DNA from: Saturnia japonica
Taxonomy: Eukaryota > Arthropoda > Insecta > Lepidoptera > Saturniidae
Reading direction: 5' to 3'
Assembly (NCBI GenBank): GCA_033032175.1
Contig: CM065309.1
Location: forward strand, 14,446,001 to 14,510,000
Length of the DNA: 64,000 nucleotides
Made by a program: the position numbers and the translations under genes. Of this stretch, positions 55,678 through 64,000 are shown in pieces (the stretch's first letter is position 1; each line of letters begins with the position of its first letter). The notes under the pieces are model-generated. The model was not told the DNA's origin, did no database searches, and saw only the letters and a list, made by a program, of their open reading frames with translations.

Positions 55678-56903
55678 TCATTTTCAGCTTCTTCAGTTTC
55701 AACAGGTTCTATGTTTTCATGATAATCGTCATAAGCAGTTTGTTGATTATCGTCAATGAAATAATGATTTTCATATTCTGTATAATCAGGTTGATAGTCT
55801 TGGTATTCAATTTCAGGGTCGTTCATTTCTAAAGACTCTATCATATTTTGTCTAATAGGACGAGCTGTGCGCATTGACACATCACTTGCCTGAAATTGAG
55901 GTGGATTACGTTGAGGTTGATTTTGTGGTGGTATACCAAATTTAAATTGTTGATTTGGCATGTTGAAATTAGGTCGGTTTTGTGTATTGTTAAATTGTGG
56001 TTTGAACCCTTGTTGATTAGGAATACCGAATTTAAAATTATTATTTCCAAAATTTGGTTTATATCCTTGTTGGTTTAGGTTAGGTCTGAATTGTACATTT
56101 TGATTTGGAATACCGAATTTAAAATTATTATTATACGGTTTAAAATTATTTTGTGTTTGGTATGGAATTCCGAATTTAAAATTTTGTTGTCCGGAATTAA
56201 ATGTATTTGGCACAAATGCAGGTTGAGGTTTGAAATTATTATTAAAATTATTTGTTAAAGTAGGCGTGAAAAATTGTTGAACTGGTTTAATATTAGATTT
56301 ATTTTTATTTTTAGAATTGTACTGATATTGAAAATTGACCTCCTCCATGACAACACTTAGTGCGTTTTCTAAAACGGTACAACCTTTAAGTCGCACAATT
56401 CGAATTAAATCCTCTGGTAAATTATATAAAAATACATTCAAGCACATATTATTATAGATAATCATTTTAGCGGCTTTGAGGCCTTCATCAGTTAATAAAT
56501 TGACCTTGGAGAAGAGGGTGCAGCGTGTTTGTTGTATCCTGTTACAAAATTGCGTATATGTTTCACCAACTTTAATTTTTAAATTTTCCAACTCAATTGC
56601 CACACACTCTTCCGATCTAGGATCACCAAAATGTTGAATCAAAACAGCTCTTAATTGTTCCCAAGTTGTTATGTCTTCTCTTTCACTTAGTAGAGCAGCG
56701 GCTTTACCACATAATCTACTAGTTATAGCATGAAACACATATGTAGTTTGAACAACATTGTTTGATCCGCTAAAATTTCTGATTATATATTCACTTTTTT
56801 TAATAAATAAATTTAAAGTATTTTGATCACCATCGTACTTGGGAATTAAACTTAAAAGTTCTTTTGATACTAATTGAATTGTTGATTCATTGTTGCGTTG
56901 CAT
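55629..56903 (-). CDS. gag: gag: capsid-type protein of the LTR element
   Basis: 424 codons, starting at ATG 56903-56901. The N-terminal half resembles the gag of errantiviruses (LIPKYDGDQNTLNLFIKKSE and a helical capsid-like region). There is no CCHC zinc knuckle, which is normal for this group. The part from about residue 215 to 335 is low in complexity, rich in Asn, Gln, Phe and Pro, and contains four copies of the motif F-K-F-G-I-P spaced 20-35 residues apart. The last 17 codons overlap pol. The protein should form the particle and bind the RNA. Confidence 0.93.
   Translation of the reverse strand: MQRNNESTIQLVSKELLSLIPKYDGDQNTLNLFIKKSEYIIRNFSGSNNVVQTTYVFHAITSRLCGKAAALLSEREDITTWEQLRAVLIQHFGDPRSEECVAIELENLKIKVGETYTQFCNRIQQTRCTLFSKVNLLTDEGLKAAKMIIYNNMCLNVFLYNLPEDLIRIVRLKGCTVLENALSVVMEEVNFQYQYNSKNKNKSNIKPVQQFFTPTLTNNFNNNFKPQPAFVPNTFNSGQQNFKFGIPYQTQNNFKPYNNNFKFGIPNQNVQFRPNLNQQGYKPNFGNNNFKFGIPNQQGFKPQFNNTQNRPNFNMPNQQFKFGIPPQNQPQRNPPQFQASDVSMRTARPIRQNMIESLEMNDPEIEYQDYQPDYTEYENHYFIDDNQQTAYDDYHENIEPVETEEAENECVNFPIKASKSDPQK
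55665..55671 (-). promoter_or_regulatory. -1 ribosomal frameshift site A-AAT-TTT
   Basis: Within the gag/pol overlap the gag codons GTA AAT TTT contain the heptamer A AAT TTT in the correct register for slipping into pol (X XXY YYZ). It lies 36 nt before the gag stop codon and just inside the region where the pol frame is open. No strong downstream stem was identified by eye. Confidence 0.82.
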
Positions 56904-57464
56904 TTTGAATTGTATTTATTTAATTAAACACACACAAAGTAAAATTCACAAAATTAAAATTCACAAAATAAATCTTATAACAAAATTATCAAAATCAAAA
57001 TTCTCAAAATTAAAATTATCGAAATTAAAATTATCAAATTAAAATTCTCAAAATTAATATTTATTATTAATATTTCTCAATATCTTATAATCTATGAAGT
57101 CAAATAACTTTCGACGATTTTTATTCGAAAATTATGAAAAATAATTTTCAACGATGTTTGTTTGAAAATTATAAAAATTTGTTAAATAATTTTCAACGAT
57201 TTTTGTTTGAAAATTATAACAATGTCCAACGAAAAATACAACCACAGAAAATAACAAGGACGAGACAAGGATTGTAAAAATGGTCACTTACAGTCTGCTC
57301 GTTCCCATGTCTTGCCGTATAGCTGCTTTCGCTTTTAGGACAGGATCTCTCGGAAATAGATGTGGAACCCGACGTTAACTTATTTATTGGTTCGTAGATA
57401 CTCAAAATCTGCACATGAGACCGATTTGTAAGACTCGAACACAGACTTTTATTGTTGATTGAGT
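56904..57464 (-). promoter_or_regulatory. 5' leader of the LTR element with internal repeats
   Basis: Between the primer site and gag. It has two kinds of imperfect tandem repeat: about 15 bp units of the AAAATTATCAAAATT/AAAATTCTCAAAATT kind at about 56940-57060, and three units of TTTCAACGATTTTTGTTTGA plus AAATTAT at 57107-57135, 57142-57172 and 57189-57217. In gypsy of Drosophila the matching place holds the repeated Su(Hw) insulator; similarity here is one of position, not sequence. Packaging and splice-donor signals should be in this region but were not identified. Confidence 0.6.
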
Positions 57465-57482
57465 ATCCTACCGACTGCGCCA
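57465..57482 (-). other. Primer binding site, tRNA-Ser type
   Basis: TGGCGCAGTCGGTAGGAT directly follows the 5' LTR. It is complementary over 18 nt to the 3' end of insect tRNA-Ser (…ATCCTACCGACTGCG plus CCA) as I remember it. tRNA-Ser primers are known for several errantiviruses. Confidence 0.85.
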
Positions 57483-57789
57483 GTTAAATTTCGGGAGCAC
57501 TGCCGAGGGTTTTTAAAAAAGTCTAAGACAAGACTGATTCTCAAGAAGCTTTATTAAGAATGCTTTTATTTGTTACAAATGTCTCTTTTATAAACTCTTA
57601 TTCTATAAACACAAAGTGGGGCTGTTTACTATGAAATAATGAGAAATATGTCGCAATACATTCAGTCAAAACACCAGGTGTCTATCAGTAGTTCGCAGAC
57701 ATAATATGGGTTAAAAACGTAACATCAGCATTTCTAACGTATGTACCAATTAACAAGACGTAATAAGAGAGGGTACAGACTGCATAACT
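57482..57789 (-). repeat. 5' LTR
   Basis: 308 bp. A TATA box, TATAAAAGAG on the minus strand (57585-57592), and poly(A)-like signals lie in the promoter half. Its first base is at 57789. The terminal A at 57482 is shared with the start of the primer site (TAACTGG). Confidence 0.95.
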
Positions 57790-57793
57790 ACCT
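57790..57793. repeat. Target-site duplication ACCT, right
   Basis: Matches 49978-49981. Confidence 0.85.
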
Positions 57794-58479
57794 ATACTGA
57801 TACTATTCTGAACTGGACCAACAAAAACAATTATATTTTCCATTAAATGTTTACTTTCTAAATTGTTCTACTTGTGTATTTTTATAAACAGTTCTTTTCA
57901 GGTTAGCATGAGCCAGTAGCGAAATCATTATATCAATAACACATTGAACAACCCAGGATATCCACGAGTCCTTATTTTTCTTAATTATTTTTATTTCTCA
58001 GTATGGGCTTCTTTATATTCGAATGAGTGTGTGTCATTACTACATTGGTAGTATATATTTGTCTAACATAAAGGCGATTATTTAACTAAAATGGCGGTTT
58101 ATCTTGATCAAATAAACGACTCCTTTTAACTTGCTATAACACGAAGCTCATCACGCAGCCACGCACTACAAGACACATCAACAACGTCAACAACACCACA
58201 ATACCACGGAAAAACAGTACATCGGGTATAATAATTATATACTGTCAACTACCCACAACTTTTTACACATTAGCTACTAAATACTTAATTATAATAAATT
58301 TAGCTTATTGCCATCAGCTTAAACATATCTTTCAAAAAGTAAAAGATTTTTTTATTGGGATTAGTAGTTCCAGGAAGAAAAATATATAAAAAAATACAAA
58401 CATATTCACAAACTTTAGTTTGTAGTTTTATGTCGTTAATGTGATTTTATGAATAGAGGCATGAGGCTACCAATCCACT
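57794..58479. other. Spacer right of the LTR element
   Basis: AT-rich. A stretch at about 58095-58240 (GGTTTATCTTGATCAAATAA, then CACGCAGCCACGCAC) faintly resembles 63750-63960, which may be the corresponding upstream flank of the 61039-62176 gene. No gene seen. Confidence 0.4.
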
Positions 58480-58700
58480 AACGCAGAGCGAAGAAGCGGA
58501 TCGAGGAAGCAGAGCGAGGTAGCAGAGTGAGGAAGCGGAGCGAAGTTGCGGAGATTTATCAGCCAATAGTATTGCATAAAAATCTCAGCTCTGCATCAGT
58601 AGACATGCGCTTGCGAAGTTTATTCTAATTTCATACATTTTATATGCGGAGCGGGGAAACGGAGCGAGCAAGCGGAGCGGAGAAACGGAGTCCGTATAAT
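58480..58700. repeat. GC-richer minisatellite of GCGGAGCGAGGAA type
   Basis: Two blocks (58483-58553 and 58645-58692) consist of 10-14 bp units such as GAAGCGGAGCGAAG, GAGGAAGCAGAGCG and AAACGGAGCGAGC, separated by about 90 bp of ordinary AT-rich sequence. The purine strand is the plus strand throughout. Confidence 0.75.
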
Positions 58701-60760
58701 TAACCCGCCACACAGTGGTTCAAGATTTTAAAAATAGATATAAGAATTTTTATCTGATTTTTAATAATTGGATTACTAATCTTGGACATATTTTTTGAAA
58801 TACAAATTCCTAATTACAATATTAATCAAAAAAGTTTTTACGTAACATGAAATCATTTTTTTTTACTTTCATTTTGTTTTTTTTTAGCAACTTTTAGTTG
58901 ATCTACGGGTACTTGCTGTTGCAAATTAGGCTATTGCAACCCCCAAATAAAAATAACTAAGTCTGCTAGGTTGCGTCGAAGACAAGTAGGATTCAAAATA
59001 TCTTCTTTTATGCTACTTATACATCTTAGACTCCTCAATTGAAACCGTTTTGTGAGAAAAAATAAAAAAGTGCACTTTGCCCAACTGATAAAAAGAAACA
59101 TTTTTTTTTCTATAAAAAACTATTGACTTTATCGAAATTTATGTAATATCAAAATTGATTAAGTTATTTAAAAAAAAAATATACCTTGGAAATATTAGCC
59201 ACTTTGCACCTAAAAAACTCGAACGGCGGCGGACATATTTGTTATTATTTGATATTTAGAACACTTTAATCTACAATAAAATATATACTAGAAGCTGCTC
59301 ACTGATAACTTTTGGAGTAAATTTCACTTGAATTTTTCATAGAATTCTATAGATAACTTTAATAATTTTTTCTCCAATATTATTTTGACTCTATATCTAA
59401 ATTTATCTAAGAATAAAAAATTCTTTAAAATAAAATTTAGATTGAAATTTTGACTTTCGATGCCTCTGTCCCTATTTCGTGAATCCTGACTCACTGTGCG
59501 CCTTCCGCTTTGAATGACTCGCTACACAGCTTTGTAACACAGCTACGCAGCCTCGCTCAGCTTCAATGGACAGGCAACCTTATACTCTCACTAAAAGCAA
59601 TTTGAAAACGGTATACCAGCCTGTTGAAACAAAAGAGATAGGAAATCACAGCGTAATGCGGAAACTCTGTTGTCAAAAAAGGATAAAAAAGTGAATTAAA
59701 GGCAATTGCCAACTTTACACTATCGCATATATAGAGCATTCGGTAACAAGAAGTACCTATTCGAGAGCTACGACAATGATGGGAAGAAAGTCTACAGTCT
59801 CCACGAGCCTGGCATTATCATCTTTATTAATAACTCTCCATAATAAATATTCCGAATAAAGAGAAAAATCATCTCAAATGTTTATCAACGTCATTGCTTA
59901 TAAAATGCTATCGATATAAAATGTCCTAGCTTGTCTAGCCTAAACATTTATATTGTAGTTATATTTAATTACGATAACTGTTAACTTGTAGATTTTTGGG
60001 TCGTATATATATATTTATTTTTTGATAAAATATTTCTTAAAGTAATATTTTCTGATATAATATGATTTAGGGAACTTGGTTATGAAAAATTAAATATGTT
60101 ATAATTTTCTGTTGATTTTTTTGTGTATTACGGATTTAGTAATACTTTTATTTAAATAAAAAGTGATTAACAATATCCAAGGGCAACCGACACCATGGTA
60201 TAGACGAGAAAAAAATATTCATCACCACTCAAGAATCATTTTTTTTTTCAAGATTTTAATTTAACCACTTTGTTTGCGTTATTATTAAGAATCTCTGAAC
60301 TAAGTCGTGGACAGATAGACGGACATGACGAAACTACAAGGGTCCCTTGTTGTCTTCGGAACTTTAAAAAGTAGTGAGTGACCTTCCACTACTACGGTAG
60401 AGCCCTACCGGGCAACAAGTGGTTAGTAGTTTAAAGAATAATATTAATGCTGAATGAATCAAATGTCGGTGTATTAGATTGATTGCACAATCTTCAAAAT
60501 ATTTTTTTCTATTATTCATATGTGGATCCAGGATTAATTATAATGAAATCAATTAAAATTATTTTTATTTTTATTATTGTATTAATTGTACAACTTTACA
60601 GTACCTATAAGTTTGAAAAATTTATTGAATAATTCATAGATTGATGATTTTTAGATACATTACTGATTAATAGAAAGCATTAATCTATGGATAAAATATT
60701 ATATATTTAAAAATATTTTTTGGGTCGCAAATTCAACATTCGAGTAAATTGTGAATGCCA
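58701..60760. other. AT-rich spacer
   Basis: No gene recognised. A GC-richer stretch at 59490-59580 (TTCCGCTTTGAATGACTCGC, ACACAGCTACGCAGCCTCGC) is probably repeat debris. A block near 60300-60420 has the repeat-like AGACGGACATGACGAAAC phrase. Confidence 0.4.
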
Positions 60761-60764
60761 AATT

Positions 60765-60980
60765 ATATTGTTTATTGAAAACAGCCCTGATATCACTTAG
60801 CAATTTATCCTTAATCTAAAAAAAAAAGGATTAGCTCTCTAGTCCAGCTATTAAAATAAATAGATCGATACTTACCGACAGATTTATTTTTTGAGAGTGG
60901 TTAATAGCTAGTTGGTATAAAAAAACATCATTATTAAAACTTGAAAATTTATTCATACACAATAACACATAAAATAAACT
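60765..60980. repeat. 3' flank shared with the 47752-49651 gene
   Basis: TTTATTGAAAACAGCCCTG, then TAGTCCAGCT, ACAGATTTATTTTTTGAG and ATTTATTCATACACAATA follow the order seen at 47408-47640. Confidence 0.7.
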
Positions 60981-61038
60981 CAACACTTACAACGACTCAA
61001 CATTATTCATCAATAGATAGTATGATAATATCAGTAAA

Positions 61039-62176
61039 TTAGTAGTGATGATGATGATGGTGATGTTCGGGCTGGATATGTTTGGCGTGACCTTCGCGAA
61101 TAACTTCAGCATTGAATCTGAAAACGAGAAAAACGTGAGTAGTTTTACATAGAACCATTTATATATGTAGATATTATTAACTTTACAAAACCTCAAACCC
61201 ATAACTTTCAGTAGTATGCAAATTACGATCTAGTATTCTAGTTTTTTAAATTACCCGCTGTGTTTGTCTGCAGCGTATTTGACGGTCCTTATAGTGCCGT
61301 CAGACTCGTGCAAACTGTAAACTCCCTCCACCACGTCACCGTCGCGGCTCTCGTGCTGGTACTTCTTGTCTCCGGTGTGGGGGTCCTCTACTTTATACTC
61401 ATACTCGTATTTGGGATGAGCCTGTTAAATACAAATTATATAATTACAAATGGCGGTACTGAAAATTAAACAATTAATTTTATAGTAATGTTCACTTTAA
61501 AAAAAATTTAATATACACTTACAAACGGATAAGCTTCTTGCCAGTTACCTATTTAATTAGATCTTTAATTTTATTATGACTACATGATTTGTATGTATAA
61601 TTTCTGTGAAGCTACAGTAATTTTGATTACATAGTAGTCGACGTGTTGTCCTTCATGTTGTCCCTCGTGCCCTGACCCATGGGTCTGGTAGTACTGGTGA
61701 TGGCTCCCATAATGCGCAGGAGCGTGGTGGGTTACGTGGCCGTGACCAGCATGCAACACGATGCTTTGCGAAGAGAACGCGTGTCCATGGTGATCATCAT
61801 GGCCATGGTTATATTGAGGTAGCGCATTTGAAAGCGCAAATAGCGCGGCCACTAAAACGATCTGTAAAAAGTATCAATGAAAGTTTATTGAGTTACCGAT
61901 AGAACCTTTTTTTAAACTGCTATATACTGATTTATCTATATTTTATATGACAATCAAAGGAGTTTTATCGTATAGCAAAATATTAGAAATTTAGGTGAAT
62001 TTCAAAGATCAAAAATTAAAATAAATTCAACATATATCTCCAGAATATTCATTGATTACATAATTTTTTTAGTATTTCTTGTATACTTATGAACACGATT
62101 ACTATAAAAAATCAATATTAGAATATTCTTTTCATTTTAATGATAGCCATAAAACTTTAAACTTTACCTTAAACAT
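61039..62176 (-). CDS. RR-2 cuticular protein with long His-rich exon, 161 aa, four exons
   Basis: Exons on the minus strand: 62176-62168 (M-F-K), 61861-61631, 61421-61255, 61117-61039 (stop TAA). Exon 2 (77 codons) begins [13 protein letters not shown], cut before LPQYNHG, and contains [19 protein letters not shown]. It ends [15 protein letters not shown], so the HHEG/HEE units that lengthen the sister gene at 47752-49651 are fewer here and carry Gln. Exon 3 is a full RR-2 domain: [54 protein letters not shown]. Exon 4 gives [17 protein letters not shown], seven His and Tyr. Flanks and promoter are shared with the sister gene, so the pair is a recent tandem duplicate now separated by the LTR element. 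Confidence 0.94.
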
Positions 62177-62247
62177 ATTTTATAATTTTGTTGTTTACTG
62201 AATTAACACAAAAAGGTAACTGATATTGTTTTGTTATCTACTTTCGG

Positions 62248-62257
62248 TTTTTATATA
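62248..62257 (-). promoter_or_regulatory. TATA box of the 61039-62176 gene
   Basis: TATATAAAAACCG on the minus strand, 72 nt upstream of the start codon, as in the sister gene. Further upstream both genes share TGACCT...CAGT(A/G)ACA-type sequence (62350-62390 and about 49817-49845). Confidence 0.7.
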
Positions 62258-62399
62258 CAATAATTAAAGTAACGTGAGAAACTTTTCGCAACTATACAAA
62301 AAAATGTAGCCCGCTTGTTACAGATCACATTTTTGAAGTGATAAATTAACATGACCTCGAGCAACCTGTTCAGTAACAGGATTAAGTTAGGTCCATATA

Positions 62400-62904
62400 T
62401 GAAATTAATTATATCAAGTAGAATTATTGTGTAATTTTTTGAAACGAATAAAATTTCATAAGAAATTGTTTTAAACAACATAGTCGGGCTGACTAGTTTC
62501 AAACTTGACTCCTTTACTATATTTATTTATTAATTTAACTTTCATCTTAATAAAAAAGCTGACTAGTTTATTTTATTATCAGTTATATACATTTATGAGT
62601 ATCATTCTATGGAAAGAACATAATGGAAAAAGGTATTAAGCCTGTCAAAGTGCAATAATAGTTAAACGTTTATTATTAACTATATATATATATATTTAGT
62701 ATATAATGTACTAATATATTAACCAGTATTCATATATAAGGAATCTATTAAAAACTATAATAAAATACAATTGTTTCCTTAAGTGTTTATTTAAGATCTA
62801 TAATTTTGTAAACATTTATTTTCAATGAGCATTTGCTAGTAACGAAATTATGAATTATGCATTACAATATTATAGATTAATGTTAACTAGACTAAAATTT
62901 TATA
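62400..62904. other. AT-rich spacer
   Basis: No gene recognised; contains a TATATATATATA run near 62680. Confidence 0.4.
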
Positions 62905-63480
62905 TTATAAACTTTGGGGTTCACTCGCCAACGCACCTGTCTTGCATATCAAAATAATTGTTCTAACTTCCCCCAAGTACAAATTATTTTAATTTACCAT
63001 TATCTCTAAATTATGTCACCAACATAACATGCTATAAAGGGGAAAGTTCAACTTAATAAAATTGCTCTTATGATGAAGTAACTTTCGATTGTAAGGAATA
63101 ATATGCCATGCCTAAAAATAATGCTCATAAATCTCTTTTTAATGTTAACAATTTTTTTTATCACAAAAATACCTTATTTGTGGCATATGTATTTAAGGTA
63201 TCTTTTTGCTATCTATCGCGAACTTCTTTTTTTAGTTATACGAAAGACCAAAATTTTTGTGGAATATTGTAATTACGTATCATTAACCATTATGCCAGCG
63301 CATGCGAATAAAGCAAATCGGGAACACGTCCACTTCAGACTTACTCAACAAATATTTTTTTTAGGCTCGATAAGAGATATAGCCTAATGTTAGATAACCT
63401 ATACTATTCCTTGTGAATCTCACTATCATATACAAAAAGAATTTTTTGCATCCGACTGGTAGTTCCAGAGATTAGAGTGT
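62905..63480 (+). repeat. Dispersed repeat family H, longest copy
   Basis: Markers in order: GTTCACTCGCCAACGCACC, AACATGCTATAAAGG, ATGATGAAGTAACTTTCG, GCCAGCGCATGCGAATAAAG, and CTGGTAGTTCCAGAGATTAG at the end. Partial copies are at 18780-19160(+), 40705-40905(-) and about 9290-9400. Confidence 0.65.
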
Positions 63481-63484
63481 TTAA

Positions 63485-64000
63485 GTAATCAAAAAATCTC
63501 TTCCGCTTTATTATATTCAATATATTATACTGTTAGTATTAGTATAGGTTTTATTTTGTAAATAAAACAAATCTTAGTCTAATTTGTGTTTTTATCATGG
63601 AATCATGATCTCATTTTTAGTTCCCACTTCAGGGCACCCTTTTCATTTGTTGATTTGAGGGTGTGCCATAATAATTTATGCAATACACATTGCTTTTGTA
63701 AATGTACTTTTTTTGTCCAAATTATCCAAATAAGATAAATTTACTACAATGACAATTTATCTTGAACAAATTATATGTCTTTATAAGCTTTAGTGGTAAT
63801 AATCTCCGTCCAACATACTAATTTAATTATACCACCAAGGTCACGTTTACAGGAACACACACTGCTCTCAGAGTTTAGTACTGCAGCTACACGTTAGCCA
63901 TGCATTCAAAGATCATCTCGCACTTGCACACTAAGAGACCCAGTGCCAAGATTAACAAACACATGAATCACACGATAACACAACTTCAATTATTATACAC
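63485..64000. other. Right-edge spacer with a promoter-like pair
   Basis: On the minus strand GTGACCTTGG (63835-63844) is followed about 50 nt later by TATAAAGAC (63777-63785), reminiscent of the short-type promoter block. No matching ATG-GT micro-exon follows in a workable frame, so no gene is claimed. Confidence 0.3.

Larger units (their letters stand above)
49982..57789 (-). mobile_element. Full-length env-bearing gypsy-type LTR retrotransposon (errantivirus-like)
   Basis: Layout on the minus strand: 5' LTR 57789-57482, tRNA-Ser-type primer site, leader, gag, pol in the -1 frame, env, polypurine tract, 3' LTR 50289-49982. The LTRs are 308 bp each, begin AGTTA and end TAACT, and show no difference by eye. 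ACCT flanks both sides (49978-49981 and 57790-57793), a 4 bp target duplication. gag, pol and env frames have no internal stops. Errantiviruses of insects have this plan and can be endogenous retroviruses or simple retrotransposons. Identical LTRs mean the insertion is recent. Whether the element is active, and whether env is made, cannot be told from sequence alone. Confidence 0.96.

Noticed and set aside
57420..57490. tRNA-like A and B boxes next to the LTR (TGGCGCAGTCGGTAGG and TGTTCGAGTCTT)
   Set aside because: The first is explained as the tRNA-Ser primer site; the T-arm does not pair, so there is no tRNA gene.
6607..62176. His-rich exons as antimicrobial or metal-transport proteins
   Set aside because: The complete RR-2 domain directly downstream in nine of ten genes places them as cuticular structural proteins; a metal role is possible but not supported here.

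Overview
This is an insect nuclear genome window, most likely from a moth or butterfly. The DNA is AT-rich and intron-rich, and it is crowded with old LINE/SINE debris of types common in Lepidoptera. No rRNA gene, intact tRNA gene, CRISPR array or prokaryote-style operon was seen.

The backbone is a tandem cluster of short cuticular-protein genes of the Rebers-Riddiford RR-2 type (CPR family). I could assemble nine complete four-exon genes: 6607-8192(-), 11542-13101(-), 14910-16808(+), 21970-25645(+), 30468-32000(-), 36036-37206(-), 43431-44915(-), 47752-49651(-) and 61039-62176(-). A tenth member at 8869-10292(-) keeps the promoter, split signal peptide and His-rich exon but ends before any RR exon. 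The promoter and first exon of a further gene lie at the left edge (23-134, -), with its body outside the window. The shared plan is a 9-12 nt coding micro-exon, an exon with the rest of the signal peptide plus a His-rich stretch, a 167 nt exon holding the RR-2 chitin-binding domain, and a last exon with a His-rich tail. All splice sites used are GT/AG, and exon 2/exon 3 join in phase 0 while exon 3/exon 4 split a Gly codon. Two subfamilies are visible: the 44-codon exon-2 type (seven genes) and the longer exon-2 type (47752-49651, 61039-62176, and probably the truncated 8869-10292). The seven short-type genes and the left-edge gene share a promoter block of a CACCTTGG-like element upstream of TATAAAAGAC, mostly preceded by GTGAAA; the long type has TATATAAAAAC instead.

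Between the last two genes lies a 7,808 bp LTR retrotransposon (49982-57789, minus strand) of the env-carrying gypsy/errantivirus kind. Its two 308 bp LTRs look identical, a 4 bp target duplication ACCT flanks it, and it has a tRNA-Ser-type primer site, a polypurine tract and long open gag, pol and env frames. It is a young insertion and sits about 250 bp upstream of the TATA box of the 47752-49651 gene.

The rest is spacer and intron filled with dead mobile DNA: a 5'-truncated R1-clade LINE with a clear target duplication (1869-2733), Jockey/CR1-like and RTE-like LINE fragments, tRNA-derived SINE pieces, a foldback/MITE-like element (22527-22816), a 1.3 kb two-copy duplication (478-1812 and 3545-4856) and several unnamed dispersed repeat families. 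Repeat boundaries were judged by eye and are approximate.

Biologically, the cluster should encode secreted, chitin-binding, histidine-rich structural proteins of the exoskeleton. The shared promoter and exon design suggest the short-type genes are used together, probably in one epidermal or moult-stage programme; this timing is inference.
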